A stretch of 64,000 nucleotides of DNA from NCBI GenBank assembly GCA_963784885.1, contig CAWATA010000002.1, positions 248,001 to 312,000 on the forward strand, given 5' to 3'. This document shows, piece by piece, positions 1-8,690 of this stretch. The stretch comes from RHKX01 sp963784885 (lineage in GTDB: Bacteria; Actinomycetota; Thermoleophilia; Solirubrobacterales; 70-9). The position numbers were made by a program, and so were the translations under genes. Positions within the stretch are counted from its first letter, which is position 1. Every line of letters starts with the position of its first letter. The notes below the pieces were generated by a model. The model was not told where the DNA came from, searched no databases, and saw only the letters and a list, made by a program, of their open reading frames with translations.

Positions 1-1
1 C

Positions 2-592
2 GGTCCGATCCTCGAGCGGGCGGGGCGCTCGGCCTGCGTCGTCCTCGGGCCCGGCCTCGGCCGCGCCGACCACACGTTCCGCCTCGTCCGCGAGCTGATC
101 CCGCGGATCGACTCGCCGCTTCTGATCGACGCCGACGGCCTGAACGCGATCGGTACCGAGCTCGGACTCCTGCGGTCCCGCCGGGCACCGACGGTGCTGA
201 CCCCGCACGCCGGCGAGCTCGGGCGCCTGCTGGGCTGCGAGTCCGGCGAGATCGCTGCCCGGAGGCTGGCCAAGGCCGGCCTCGCGAGCTCGGAGGCGGG
301 CGCGATCGTCGTTCTCAAGGGCGACGACACGATCGTCGCCGATGCGGACGCCGGGCGGATCGCCGTCAACGCGCTCGACAGCCCGGCACTGGCCACGGCG
401 GGTACGGGCGACGTCCTCTCCGGCACGATCGGGGCGCTGATCGCTCGCGGTATGGAGCCCTTCGCGGCCGCCTGCGCAGGCGTTTACGCGCACGCTCGCG
501 CCGGACGGATCGCCGCCGAGCTGGTCGGTTCGGCCGAGTCGGTCGTCGCGGGCGACGTGATCGAGGCGTTGCCCGGAGGCCTGGGCCGTTGA
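2..592 (+). CDS. nnrD: ADP-dependent NAD(P)H-hydrate dehydratase, C-terminal part (5' truncated by window edge)
   Basis: The frame is open from base 2, so the gene starts outside the window; about 196 codons are present. The ribokinase-fold NnrD repairs hydrated NAD(P)H by ADP-dependent dehydration in the cytosol. Visible signatures are the GPGLG loop at the left edge, 'LLIDADGLNAI' (base and nucleotide contacts), 'LTPHAGELGRLLG', 'VVLKGDDTIVA' and the catalytic 'AGTGDVLSG' loop. It may be the C-terminal half of a bifunctional NnrE-NnrD protein, common in bacteria, but the epimerase half is not visible. The stop overlaps the TTG start of alr, suggesting translational coupling. Confidence 0.9.
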   Translation, partial: GPILERAGRSACVVLGPGLGRADHTFRLVRELIPRIDSPLLIDADGLNAIGTELGLLRSRRAPTVLTPHAGELGRLLGCESGEIAARRLAKAGLASSEAGAIVVLKGDDTIVADADAGRIAVNALDSPALATAGTGDVLSGTIGALIARGMEPFAAACAGVYAHARAGRIAAELVGSAESVVAGDVIEALPGGLGR

Positions 593-1722
593 GCGGCCAC
601 GATCCGTTCCAGCGCGCTACGGCGATCGTCGACCTCGGCGCCGTCGAGCGCAACTGCGCGGCGCTGGCGGACGAGCTGGCACCGGGCACGGAGCTCTGCG
701 CCGTCGTCAAGGCCGACGGCTACGGCCACGGCATGGGGGAGTGCGCCGACGCCGCCCTTCGCGGTGGGGCGACCCGGCTCGCCGTCGCCACCGCGACTGA
801 GGCCTTCGAGCTTCGCGAGCGGGTCGGCGCCGAGATTCCGATCTTCGTGATGGGGGCTTTGACGGGTGCCGAGCTCGATGTCGCGCTGCAGGCGCGGGCG
901 GAGCTGACGGTCTGGCGAGCCGAGTTCTTCTCCGCGCTCGCGGAGCGGGCGGGGATGTTCGGGTTTCGGCCGCGGCTTCACGTCAAGTACGACACCGGGA
1001 TGGGGCGGCTCGGCGATCCCGAGCCCGCCGCGGTCGCCCGGCTCGCGGATGCCGCCGCAGCGGACGAGCGGGTCGAGCTCGCCGGTGTCTGGACCCACTT
1101 CGCGACCGCCGACGAGGACGACGACGCGTATCTGCGCGAGCAGCTCCGGCGCTTCCGCGAGGTTGCCGTGCCGATCGCCGAGCGCAGCCCGGGAGTGACG
1201 CTGCACGCGGCGAACAGCGCCGCGACGCTGCGCGGTCCCGAGTTCCACTTCGGGATGGTCCGCTGCGGGGTGGCGATCTACGGGCTCGACCCGTTCGGCC
1301 GCGACGCCGCCGCCCGCGGGTTGGAGCCGGCGCTCGCCCTTCACACGTACGTCGCCGACGTCAAGCGCATCCACGCCGGTGACTCCGTCGGCTACGGGCG
1401 CTCGTGGCGGGCTCCCGAGGACACCTGGGTCGGCGTGTTGCCGGTCGGCTACGGCGACGGCTACCGGCGCGGCCTCTCGAACGCCGGCGAGGTCGTGATC
1501 GACGGCAGTCGCCGGCCGATCGTCGGGACCGTCTCGATGGACAACATCACCGTCGATCTCGGCACCGACACCGACGTCGAGCCGGGGCAGCCGGCGGTGC
1601 TGGTCGGCGAGCAGGGTGACGAACGGGTCGATGCGGAGTTCCTCGCAGAGCGGCTCGGCACGATCAACTACGAGATCACGACCGGCCTGACGCGCCGCGT
1701 CCCGCGCGCGTATCGGACCTGA
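589..1722 (+). CDS. alr: Alanine racemase
   Basis: 377-residue PLP enzyme interconverting L- and D-alanine for peptidoglycan, of typical family length. The PLP-lysine motif 'AVVKADGYGHG' lies near residue 42. The C-terminal beta domain carries the 'VGYGDGYRRG' segment with the catalytic tyrosine region and 'GTVSMDNITVDLG'. The TTG start at 589 shares bases with the nnrD stop (TTGA), which fixes the start and implies coupling. The nnr-alr pairing is common in bacteria. Two bases separate the stop from the next gene, so all three probably form one operon. Confidence 0.96.
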   Translation: MSGHDPFQRATAIVDLGAVERNCAALADELAPGTELCAVVKADGYGHGMGECADAALRGGATRLAVATATEAFELRERVGAEIPIFVMGALTGAELDVALQARAELTVWRAEFFSALAERAGMFGFRPRLHVKYDTGMGRLGDPEPAAVARLADAAAADERVELAGVWTHFATADEDDDAYLREQLRRFREVAVPIAERSPGVTLHAANSAATLRGPEFHFGMVRCGVAIYGLDPFGRDAAARGLEPALALHTYVADVKRIHAGDSVGYGRSWRAPEDTWVGVLPVGYGDGYRRGLSNAGEVVIDGSRRPIVGTVSMDNITVDLGTDTDVEPGQPAVLVGEQGDERVDAEFLAERLGTINYEITTGLTRRVPRAYRT

Positions 1723-1724
1723 CC

Positions 1725-3173
1725 GTGCCGGGCGCTGCGCATCTGACCCGGCTCGAGGAGCGATTCGGAGAAGCGCCGGCGGTCGAGGTCGCGCGCTCGG
1801 GGCTACGCGACGTCGCTGATCGCGCCTGGCTGGTCGGCGGCGCGGTCCGCGACGCGATCCTCGGTGGCGACGTCGTCGATGTCGACATCGCCTTCGACGG
1901 CAACGTCGAGGCCGCCGCCCGCCAGATCGCCGCCGACGCCGGCGGCCATCCCTTCGAGCTGTCGGAGGATTTCGAGACCTGGCGGGTCGTCGCCCATGGG
2001 GGCGAGTGGAAGCTCGACGTCGCCGCTCTTCGCGCCGACTCGATCGAGCTCGACCTGAAGCTCCGCGATTTCACCGTCAACGCCGTGGCGGTGCCTCTGT
2101 CGGGGGGCACGCCGATCGATCCGACCGGCGGCCTCCACGATCTCGAGGCGGGGATCCTCCGCGTCTGCTCGGAGCGGTCGTTCGCCGACGACCCGCTCCG
2201 CGTGTTGCGGGCCGCGCGGTTCGCCTCCCGGGTCGGCTTCGAGCCCGAACCGGAAACCGTCGCGCTGGCACGGAAGGAGGCGCCGCGCGCGGCCGAGCCG
2301 GCCGGCGAGCGGCAGTTCGCCGAGCTCGCCGGGCTGCTGTCCGGGCCCGAGCCGCTCGCCGGCCTCGGAATCCTCGACCGGTTCGAGGCTACGGCCGTCG
2401 TGCTGCCGGAGCTCGCCGGGCTGCGCGGGGTCGGCCAGAGCGCCAACCATCACCTCGACGCCCACGACCACACGATCGAGGTGCTGCGGCGGATGATCGA
2501 GGTCGAGCGGGATCTGCCCGCCTACTGCGGAGACGCCGCTGAAGACGTCGCAACTCTGCTGGCCGAGCCGCTCGCCGACGAGCTCACCCGAAAGGACGCG
2601 CTCCGCTGGGCGGCGCTCCTGCACGACATCGGCAAGCCCGGGACGCGGACCGAGCGCGAGGGCTGGGTCAGCTTTCTCGGCCACGACGCGCTCGGCGCCG
2701 AGATGATCACTGCCATCTGCAGGCGGCTGCGGACCTCGCGGCGGTTCGCCGGCCACCTCGCTGCGATCACCCGTGACCATCTCGTTCTCGGTTTCATGGT
2801 CCGCGAGCGGCCGCTGCCACCGCGGCGGGTCTGGGACTACCTGAGCCGAACGGCCCCGCAGTCGGTCGATACGACGCTGCTGACGGTCGCCGACCGGATG
2901 TCCGCCAAGGGCGGCGGCGTCCCCGACGAGGCGATCGAGGGACACCTCGAGCTCGCCCGGGAGATGCTTGCGGCCGCGGTCGTCTGGGAGCGGGAGGGAC
3001 CGCCCGAGCCGCTGCTTCGCGGCGACGAGATCGCGGCCGAGGCCGGGATCGAGCCGGGGCCCGCCCTCGGCGAAGCGGTCAGCGAGCTCGAGGCGGCCCA
3101 GTACACGGGCGAGGTGACCGATCGCGAGGGCGCGATAGCTCACCTGCGTGCCTGGGCGGCCAAGCGGCGATAG
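1725..3173 (+). CDS. cca: CCA tRNA nucleotidyltransferase / poly(A) polymerase family protein with HD domain
   Basis: 482 residues, GTG start two bases after alr. The N-terminal class II nucleotidyltransferase head has 'WLVGGAVRDAILG' and the metal-binding 'DVDIAF'. Next come 'RDFTVNA', the 'DDPLRVLRAARFASR' nucleotide-recognition segment, and a C-terminal HD phosphohydrolase domain with 'LLHDIGKPGTRT'. The family adds CCA to tRNA 3' ends. That fits this genome: none of the six tRNA genes in the window encodes CCA. Poly(A) polymerase or a separate A- or CC-adding role cannot be excluded by sequence reading alone. Confidence 0.88.
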   Translation: MPGAAHLTRLEERFGEAPAVEVARSGLRDVADRAWLVGGAVRDAILGGDVVDVDIAFDGNVEAAARQIAADAGGHPFELSEDFETWRVVAHGGEWKLDVAALRADSIELDLKLRDFTVNAVAVPLSGGTPIDPTGGLHDLEAGILRVCSERSFADDPLRVLRAARFASRVGFEPEPETVALARKEAPRAAEPAGERQFAELAGLLSGPEPLAGLGILDRFEATAVVLPELAGLRGVGQSANHHLDAHDHTIEVLRRMIEVERDLPAYCGDAAEDVATLLAEPLADELTRKDALRWAALLHDIGKPGTRTEREGWVSFLGHDALGAEMITAICRRLRTSRRFAGHLAAITRDHLVLGFMVRERPLPPRRVWDYLSRTAPQSVDTTLLTVADRMSAKGGGVPDEAIEGHLELAREMLAAAVVWEREGPPEPLLRGDEIAAEAGIEPGPALGEAVSELEAAQYTGEVTDREGAIAHLRAWAAKRR

Positions 3174-3176
3174 CCT
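3171..3176 (+). promoter_or_regulatory. -10-like hexamer ahead of the HIT gene
   Basis: TAGCCT lies 8 bases before the GTG at 3185 and includes the stop codon of the preceding gene. Its spacing suits a leaderless transcript, but it could be chance because no -35 box is evident. Confidence 0.3.
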
Positions 3177-3184
3177 CCGCCGCC

Positions 3185-3607
3185 GTGTCCGCGACCGATC
3201 CCGAGTGCATCTTCTGCGCGATCGTCGCCGGCGACGCTCCGGCAGAGATCGTCGACTCCGACGAGCACACCGTCACCCTGATGGACATCAACCCGGCGAC
3301 GAAGGGTCATGCGCTGGTGATCCCGCGGCGCCACACCGAGGACCTGCTGGCGATCGGCGAGCGCGACCTCGCCAACTGCGCGATCGCCGCTCAGCGGGTC
3401 GCCAAGCGGATGGAGGAGACCCTCGATCCGGACGGCTTCAACCTCCTCAATGCGACTCGGGCGGCCGCCTGGCAGACCGTCTTCCACTTCCACATCCACG
3501 TGATCCCCCGCTACGAGGACGATCCCCTGAAGCTGCCGTGGATCCCCCGCGGCGCCGACATCGATGAGATCTCCGCAATCGCCGCCACCATCAGGGAGGG
3601 CAAGTGA
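3185..3607 (+). CDS. HIT family nucleotide hydrolase/transferase
   Basis: 140-residue cytosolic protein of the histidine-triad superfamily. It has an N-terminal 'CIFCAI' segment, 'HALVIPRRH' and the catalytic triad motif 'HFHIHVIPR', a good match to HxHxHxx. HIT proteins hydrolyse AMP-lysine, AMP-NH2 or dinucleoside polyphosphates; the substrate cannot be told here. The GTG start is preceded by a -10-like box and has no obvious ribosome-binding site. It overlaps the next gene by four bases (GTGA), suggesting co-translation with the crotonase. Confidence 0.93.
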   Translation: MSATDPECIFCAIVAGDAPAEIVDSDEHTVTLMDINPATKGHALVIPRRHTEDLLAIGERDLANCAIAAQRVAKRMEETLDPDGFNLLNATRAAAWQTVFHFHIHVIPRYEDDPLKLPWIPRGADIDEISAIAATIREGK

Positions 3608-4398
3608 CCGAATCCGAGGACAACCCGATCAGGCTCGAGCGCGACGGCGACGTCGCCGTCATCGTGCTCGACGCGCCGCCGCTCAACCTGTTCACGGAGC
3701 GGACGTTCGCGGCGATGCGGGAGGCGCGCGATGAGATCGCCTCATCCGACGCCCGGGCGATGGTCTTCCGGGCCGACGGCAAGGTGTTCACGGGCGGCGT
3801 CGACGTCGGCCGGGTATTCGCCGGCGTCTCCGGCTCCGCGGAGGGGTCGCGGCTCGCCGCAGACGGCATTCGCGAGCTCCAGGCGTTCGAGTCGCTGGAG
3901 ATCCCGACTCTCTCGCTCGTTCACGGACTCTGCCTGACCGCGGGCCTGGAGGCGTCGCTGGGCTGCGACATGATCTGGGCCGCCGAGGGCGCGCAGTTCG
4001 GGCTCGTCGAGCGGGTCGTCGGGCTGACCCCGTTCGGCGGCGGCGTTCAGCGGATGGCCGAGCGCGCCGGCCCCGCTCGCGCCCGTGAGTTCGTCATGAC
4101 CGGCGACCTCTACGACGCGGAGAAGATGTACGAGTGGGGGGTCGTCAACCGCGTCGTCGCGGCCGACGAGCTGCTCGAGAAGGGCATGAAGTTCGCCCAC
4201 CGGCTCGCCGCGGGTCCGACGATCGCCCACGGCGCCACGAAGCGGCTGGTCCGGGCGTACCTCGACGGCGGCGTCGCCGCAGCCGACGCCATCGTGTCCG
4301 ATGTCGCCGGGCCGCTGTTCGACTCCCAGGACCTGAAGAACGCGGTCCGCAGCTTCCTCGACGAGGGTCCCGGAAAGGCCACGTTCGAAGGCAGGTGA
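3604..4398 (+). CDS. Enoyl-CoA hydratase/isomerase family protein
   Basis: 264-residue crotonase-fold protein. The oxyanion-hole segments are 'KVFTGGVDVG' near residue 60 and 'GLCLTAGLEASLGCDMIWA' near residue 105. 'VGLTPFGGGVQRMAERAG' matches the active-site loop, and 'GVVNRVV' follows. Where classic hydratases carry two glutamates, the second position appears as 'VVGLTPFGG', so isomerase, hydrolase or another crotonase chemistry is possible. The GTG start overlaps the HIT stop. Substrate unknown; fatty-acid or acyl-CoA metabolism is inferred from the family only. Confidence 0.88.
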   Translation: MTESEDNPIRLERDGDVAVIVLDAPPLNLFTERTFAAMREARDEIASSDARAMVFRADGKVFTGGVDVGRVFAGVSGSAEGSRLAADGIRELQAFESLEIPTLSLVHGLCLTAGLEASLGCDMIWAAEGAQFGLVERVVGLTPFGGGVQRMAERAGPARAREFVMTGDLYDAEKMYEWGVVNRVVAADELLEKGMKFAHRLAAGPTIAHGATKRLVRAYLDGGVAAADAIVSDVAGPLFDSQDLKNAVRSFLDEGPGKATFEGR

Positions 4399-4428
4399 GC
4401 GCCCCGGTGCTACCCTCCCGCGGCGTTT

Positions 4429-4647
4429 ATGGCTAAGGAAGAGAAGATCGAGATGGAGGGTGAGGTCGTCGAGGCCCTGCCCAACACCATGTTCAAGGTG
4501 AAGCTCGACAACGACCACGAGGTCCTCGGCCACATCAGCGGCAAGATGCGCCGCCACTACATCCGCATCCTCCCGGGCGACCGGGTGAAGATCGAGCTCT
4601 CGCCCTACGACCTCGATCGCGGCCGCATCACCTACCGCTACAAGTAG
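4429..4647 (+). CDS. infA: Translation initiation factor IF-1
   Basis: 72 residues, exactly the usual IF-1 length: an S1/OB-fold protein binding the ribosomal A site during initiation. Recognisable elements are '[13 protein letters not shown]', '[10 protein letters not shown]', '[17 protein letters not shown]' and the '[12 protein letters not shown]' end. It starts at the only ATG, 30 bases after the crotonase. A TACCCT hexamer lies 12 bases upstream. It is not followed here by the ribosomal protein genes often found downstream of infA. Confidence 0.98.
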   Translation: MAKEEKIEMEGEVVEALPNTMFKVKLDNDHEVLGHISGKMRRHYIRILPGDRVKIELSPYDLDRGRITYRYK

Positions 4648-4957
4648 CGGCGATCGCGGCCGGACGCCGCGCGCACTCAGCAGGGTCGGCGACGAGCTGA
4701 TCACGGGTGAACCTGACGACTCGCCATCTCGCGAGCGTCGATCGCTGATCTCGGCTGTGGTCGGTGTCGAGCTGCCGGTGGGCTTCGTCACATGCACGGG
4801 CAGCAGCGGCGGTTCGGCGATTCCGAGCACCTCGGCAGCCCGGAAGCGACCCGCCCTCGGACGGTGCATCTGGCCAGCCTGGCGGCCGTCGGCGGACCGA
4901 TGACCACCCCAGGCGCCTGGTCCCGGCGAGACGTTCAGGAATCCGTGACGCCCGGCC
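4648..4957. other. Intergenic stretch of about 310 bases, no gene recognised
   Basis: Lies between infA and the convergent ABC transporter operon. Short open frames exist on both strands but none shows a credible start, protein motif or coding bias. No clear stem-loop terminator was found by eye. Confidence 0.5.
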
Positions 4958-5734
4958 CTAGTACGCCGTTCGCCGCATCCCGCGCAGCGCGAACCATCCG
5001 AGCAGCGCCGTCAGCGCCGCGATCACGACGATCGCCGGCCAGGTGCCGGACCAGCTGACGCCGCCGACGAAGCCCTGGCGGGTGGCGTCGACGACCTGGG
5101 TGAAGGGGTTGTACTCGGCGACCGTCGCGAGCCAGCCGGTCAGCAGCTCCTGAGGGGCGTAGGCGGTGGTGCAGAGCACGGCGGCGAGCATCACCGTCTG
5201 CATCAGTGGCGAGGCCGACTGGGTCTTGAACTTGAGGGCGATGATCGCCGACCAGCAAGCCGCGATCGTCGCCGTGCCCATCACGCAGACGTAGGCGATC
5301 AGCAGACCGAGTGGGCCGGGGAAGTCGGCACCGACGATCAGCGCGATCAGGAAGACGGCGGTCGCCGGGATGATCGAGCGGATCGCGGCCGAGATCACGA
5401 GGCCCGTGAGCAGCACCCAGCGTGGGGCGGGGGAGGCGAGAAAGCGGTCGAAAAGTCCGAACTCGATGTCGCGGGCGAGGTTGACTCCCATCGCCGCGCC
5501 CGTGAAACCGGCTCCCTGGAGCATGCTGACCGGGATCATGAAACTCGCGTAGCTGTCGGTGGTGAAGCCGGGGAGCAGCGTCAGGCTGCCGAACACCGCC
5601 GTCAGCCCGAGGAAGAAGATCGTCGGCGCCAGCACACCCGGGACCGCGGCGCCGGGGACCCGGATCAGCTCGTTGGCCGAGCGCCGGACCAGCGCCCGGA
5701 TCGTCTCGATGTCACGTTCGAGGCCGCCGTCCAT
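4958..5734 (-). CDS. ABC-2 type transporter permease (DrrB-like), second copy
   Basis: 258-residue integral membrane protein with six predicted hydrophobic segments, including 'VLAPTIFFLGLTAVFGSL', 'LIAYVCVMGTATIAACW' and a C-terminal 'VVIAALTALLGWFAL'. The 'EFGLFDRFLASPAPRW' loop is typical of ABC-2 permeases of the daunorubicin-resistance type. The ATG overlaps the stop of the upstream permease (TGATG), so the three genes 7490-4958 form one operon. Two different permeases with one ATPase suggest a heterodimeric exporter for drugs, lipids or polysaccharide. Substrate unknown. Confidence 0.88.
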   Translation of the reverse strand: MDGGLERDIETIRALVRRSANELIRVPGAAVPGVLAPTIFFLGLTAVFGSLTLLPGFTTDSYASFMIPVSMLQGAGFTGAAMGVNLARDIEFGLFDRFLASPAPRWVLLTGLVISAAIRSIIPATAVFLIALIVGADFPGPLGLLIAYVCVMGTATIAACWSAIIALKFKTQSASPLMQTVMLAAVLCTTAYAPQELLTGWLATVAEYNPFTQVVDATRQGFVGGVSWSGTWPAIVVIAALTALLGWFALRGMRRTAY

Positions 5735-6507
5735 CAGCCGATCCTCAGTCGGCGCTTCAGCGCCAGCGAGCAGAGCAACAACCCGACCGCCCCGATCAGG
5801 ACGATCGCGGCCAGACCCTCGAGCAGCTCCCGGCCCGAGAACACCGAGATCACCGGGTCGCGGACGGCGGTGACGACGAAGCTGAGCGGATTGACCTCGG
5901 CGACCGCCTGGGCCGGCTGAAGCAACAGATCCGCGGGAAAGAAGGCGGTCGAGAGGAAGAGGATCACGAAGACGAGCGGGAAGGTGCCCTGGACGACCGA
6001 CGCGCTGCCGGTGCGAAGGGCGAGCGCCGCGCCGAGCGTCCCGAAGGCGAGCGCCGACAGCGTCACGAGGACGATCATCACGAGGGCGCCGGCCACGCCC
6101 TCCTCGATCGTCGCGCCGAAGACCACGCCGATCGCGAGGAACCAGACCGCGATCACCACGCCCATCGCCGCGGTGCCCGCGAGCCGTCCGGCGACGATCG
6201 CGAAGCGCGGGATCGGCGCGGCGAGCAGCCGGTCGGTGAAGCCCATCTCGATGTCGATCGCCATCGCGATCCCGCCGCTGTTGCCGGCCAGGAGCGCCGC
6301 CTGGATCATCGCCCCGGCGAGCAGGAAGTCGAAGAAGCTGTCGACCGGTGGGAACCCGGGCAGGTCGACCGCCCGCCCGGCGCCGGCACTCTGCACGGCG
6401 AGCAGCAGCGTCGGGATGATCAGAAGCGGCGCGATCAGCTGCGGACGCCGGAACGTCTGCCGGACCGAGCGCCGTCCGAGCTCGGCGACGATCGCGAGCG
6501 TCCTCAC
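5734..6507 (-). CDS. ABC-2 type transporter permease (DrrB-like), first copy
   Basis: 257 residues from a GTG start at 6507, chosen because it overlaps the ATPase stop by four bases (GTGA). Membrane segments include 'LIAPLLIIPTLLLAVQSAG', 'VVIAVWFLAIGVVFG' and 'GLAAIVLIGAVGLLLCS'. 'DIEMGFTDRLLAAPIPR' is the conserved ABC-2 cytoplasmic loop and is shared with the neighbouring permease, so the two are probably old duplicates. It would form the pore with the downstream permease, driven by the ATPase. Confidence 0.87.
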   Translation of the reverse strand: MRTLAIVAELGRRSVRQTFRRPQLIAPLLIIPTLLLAVQSAGAGRAVDLPGFPPVDSFFDFLLAGAMIQAALLAGNSGGIAMAIDIEMGFTDRLLAAPIPRFAIVAGRLAGTAAMGVVIAVWFLAIGVVFGATIEEGVAGALVMIVLVTLSALAFGTLGAALALRTGSASVVQGTFPLVFVILFLSTAFFPADLLLQPAQAVAEVNPLSFVVTAVRDPVISVFSGRELLEGLAAIVLIGAVGLLLCSLALKRRLRIG

Positions 6508-7490
6508 CCGGCCACGGCCTCCTCGCCGGTGTCCGACTCGCCGCCGGACTCGGCGCCCTCGAGGTGCTGGCCGGTCTTGGCGACGAACACGTCGTCGAGG
6601 GTCGGTTCGACGACGTCGAGCGACTCGACCACGATCCCGGCTTCGTCCAGCGCCCGGACCACCGGTGCGATCGCGGCAGCGCCCTCGGCCACCTCGAGCA
6701 TCAGCTTGCCGTCCTTCGGCGGCAGCGGATCGCCGAAGCGACCGAGAACATCGACGCAGTCCGAACGCTCGCCCTTCGCCAGGACGATCTCCATCCGCGG
6801 CTTGCCGACCTGGGCCTTGAGCGAGGCCGGGGTGTCCTCGGCGACGAGGCGCCCGTCGGCAATGATCCCGACCCGGTCGGCGAGCTGGTCGGCCTCCTCG
6901 AGGTACTGGGTCGTCAAGAACACGGTCGTTCCCTCGCGGTTCAGCGCATCGACCTCCTCCCAGATCGCCTTCCGGCTGACCGGGTCGAGGCCGGTGGTCG
7001 GCTCGTCGAGGAACAGGACCCGCGGCTCGTGGACCAGCGAAGACGCGAGGTCGAGCCGCCGCTTCATCCCGCCCGAGTAGGTGCCGACGCGGCGGTCGCC
7101 GGCTTCGGTCAGCCCGACCCGCCGGAGCAGGTCGTCGGCGCGACGACGGCCCTCCTCGCGGGGGATCCCGTGAAGCGTGGCCTGCATCCGGATCAGCTCG
7201 CGGCCGGTCATCAGCGGATCGAGCGCCGCCTCCTGGAGCGCGACCCCGATCGACGACCGCACCGCCGCCGGCTCCTCGACGACGTCGAACCCGGCGACCC
7301 GCGCGGTCCCGCCGGTCGGCCGCAGCAGCGTGGTCAGCATCCGGACCGTCGTGGTCTTGCCGGCCCCGTTGGGGCCGAGGAACGCGTAGATCTCGCCCTC
7401 GGCGACCTCGAGGTCGATCCCCGCAACCGCGAGCACGTCGGCCGAGAACGCCCGTTGCAGATTGTCGACCTCGATCGCGGGCATCCCCAT
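6504..7490 (-). CDS. ABC transporter ATP-binding protein (DrrA-like)
   Basis: 328 residues. Walker A 'GPNGAGKTTTVRML' is near residue 39, signature 'YSGGMKRRLDLA' near 138, Walker B 'RVLFLDEPTTGLDP' near 160, then the D-loop and the switch region 'TTQYLEEADQLADR'. The extra C-terminal domain (about 220-328) is typical of DrrA/CcmA-type exporters. First gene of a three-gene operon with two ABC-2 permeases. The ATG at 7490 lies close to the divergent secreted-protein gene at 7602, so the 111-base gap should hold promoters for both. Confidence 0.93.
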   Translation of the reverse strand: MGMPAIEVDNLQRAFSADVLAVAGIDLEVAEGEIYAFLGPNGAGKTTTVRMLTTLLRPTGGTARVAGFDVVEEPAAVRSSIGVALQEAALDPLMTGRELIRMQATLHGIPREEGRRRADDLLRRVGLTEAGDRRVGTYSGGMKRRLDLASSLVHEPRVLFLDEPTTGLDPVSRKAIWEEVDALNREGTTVFLTTQYLEEADQLADRVGIIADGRLVAEDTPASLKAQVGKPRMEIVLAKGERSDCVDVLGRFGDPLPPKDGKLMLEVAEGAAAIAPVVRALDEAGIVVESLDVVEPTLDDVFVAKTGQHLEGAESGGESDTGEEAVAG

Positions 7491-7601
7491 TCATCCTACG
7501 TCCGAATGAGTGCAATCCGGCCTCCCGGGTACCTAAGATCAGTCAGACATCGGGAATCCCCGACCGCAACCGTGCGGCCGCACGAGTGTTAGGAACCCTT
7601 G

Positions 7602-8324
7602 ATGGACTTCAACGCCACACCCAGAAACCGCGCCGCTACTGCGATCGCGTGCCTGCTCGCACTGCTCGGCTTCGCCACCGTGGCCGCGCTGAGCGTCCGC
7701 GACGCGGACGCCAAGTCGGCGAAGATCATCGGCAAGACGAAGAAGACCCCGGATCCGGCGTGCCCGAAGAGCTGCAACGTTGCGGGCTCGGTGACCGGGT
7801 TCCAGACCGTCGCGGACGGTCAGAAGGGCGTCTCGAAGGTGCCCTCCGGCGGTCACATCGTCGCCTGGACGGTCCATCTCGGCGAGCCGAACAAGTCCGA
7901 TCAGACCGCCTTCGACTCCTTCTTCCCGGACAACAAGTTCAAGGGCAAGGCTTCGGCGCGGATCTCGATCCTGAAGCCGAAGAAGAAGGGCAAGTACAAG
8001 CTGGTCAAGCAGACGCCGCCGGTCGCCCTCTCGACCAAGCTGGGCAGCGATCCGATCTTCACGCTCCGCAAGCCGCTGAAGGTCAAGAAGGGCCTGCGCG
8101 TCGCGATCACCACGGTCACCTGGGGTCCCTACTTCGCGGCTGGTCTGCCGAGCAACGACAACAAGTGGCGCGCCAGTCGCGACGACGGCACCTGCAACCA
8201 GGACGCCAAGAAGGCGAAGCCCCAGCAGAAGAAGGGCTCGACCCGGCAGTACGGCTGTCAGTTCAAGGGCGAGCGCCTGCTCTACTGGGCCTACTTCGTG
8301 CCCAGCGGCGGCGGCAAGAAGTAG
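7602..8324 (+). CDS. Secreted lysine-rich protein of unknown function
   Basis: 240 residues from ATG 7602, preferred over TTG 7599 because AGGA at 7591 is well spaced. The N-terminus has an Arg-containing n-region, hydrophobic 'IACLLALLGFATVAAL' and a likely cleavage near 'ADAKS'. The mature part is lysine-rich ('KTKKTPDPACPKSC', 'KPKKKGKYKL'), predicted mostly beta, with about six cysteines ('CPKSC', 'GTCNQD', 'YGCQF') that could form disulfides. I do not recognise a domain. Similar export-plus-basic-beta proteins seem common in Solirubrobacterales, but that is recollection, not evidence. Confidence 0.75.
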   Translation: MDFNATPRNRAATAIACLLALLGFATVAALSVRDADAKSAKIIGKTKKTPDPACPKSCNVAGSVTGFQTVADGQKGVSKVPSGGHIVAWTVHLGEPNKSDQTAFDSFFPDNKFKGKASARISILKPKKKGKYKLVKQTPPVALSTKLGSDPIFTLRKPLKVKKGLRVAITTVTWGPYFAAGLPSNDNKWRASRDDGTCNQDAKKAKPQQKKGSTRQYGCQFKGERLLYWAYFVPSGGGKK

Positions 8325-8345
8325 CGCGCGCGTCCCGGCCGGCGG

Positions 8346-8690
8346 TCAGCCGCAGGCGCCCGGGTTGTCCTCGCAGAACTGATCGAAGGCGCCCTCGGGC
8401 GTGTTCGCGTTGCCCTTGGTGTCGTTCTTGGCGCCGTCCGGCTTCGTCGGGTCGGCGCCCGACGTCGACGTCGTGGTGGTCGGAGCAGTGGTGGAGGTCG
8501 TCTGGGTCGTCGATGTAGTGGTCGGCACGGTCGGGGTCGTCGACGTCGTGCTCGACGTGATCGGCGCGGTCGTCGTCGGCGCCGTGACGGTGCTGGTCGA
8601 ATCCTCGCCGCCACCGCATCCGGCCGCGGCGATGAAGGCCGCGGCGAGTGCCGAGGCGCCGAGGACGCGGAGCGGAGCCCGCGCCGGCAT
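8346..8690 (-). CDS. Threonine-rich lipoprotein
   Basis: 114 residues starting at ATG 8690, chosen because a signal peptide begins there ('RAPLRVLGASALAAAF') and the start overlaps the upstream zinc-ribbon stop (TGATG). The lipobox 'AAAGC' puts a lipidated Cys near residue 25. A Thr/Ser/Pro-rich spacer of about 50 residues follows, then a short C-terminal segment 'EGAFDQFCEDNPGACG' with two cysteines. The spacer looks like a cell-wall-spanning linker. Function unknown. Confidence 0.72.
   Translation of the reverse strand: MPARAPLRVLGASALAAAFIAAAGCGGGEDSTSTVTAPTTTAPITSSTTSTTPTVPTTTSTTQTTSTTAPTTTTSTSGADPTKPDGAKNDTKGNANTPEGAFDQFCEDNPGACG

Noticed and set aside
1803..3143. Long minus-strand frame opposite the CCA-type gene
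   Set aside because: High-GC shadow of a real gene: the + strand has the family motifs, this frame has none.
5734..7515. A 593-codon minus-strand frame covering both the ATPase and first permease
   Set aside because: Its first 330 codons are the wrong frame of the ATPase gene, Arg/Pro-rich and without motifs; only the C-terminal 257 codons are a real permease starting at GTG 6507.
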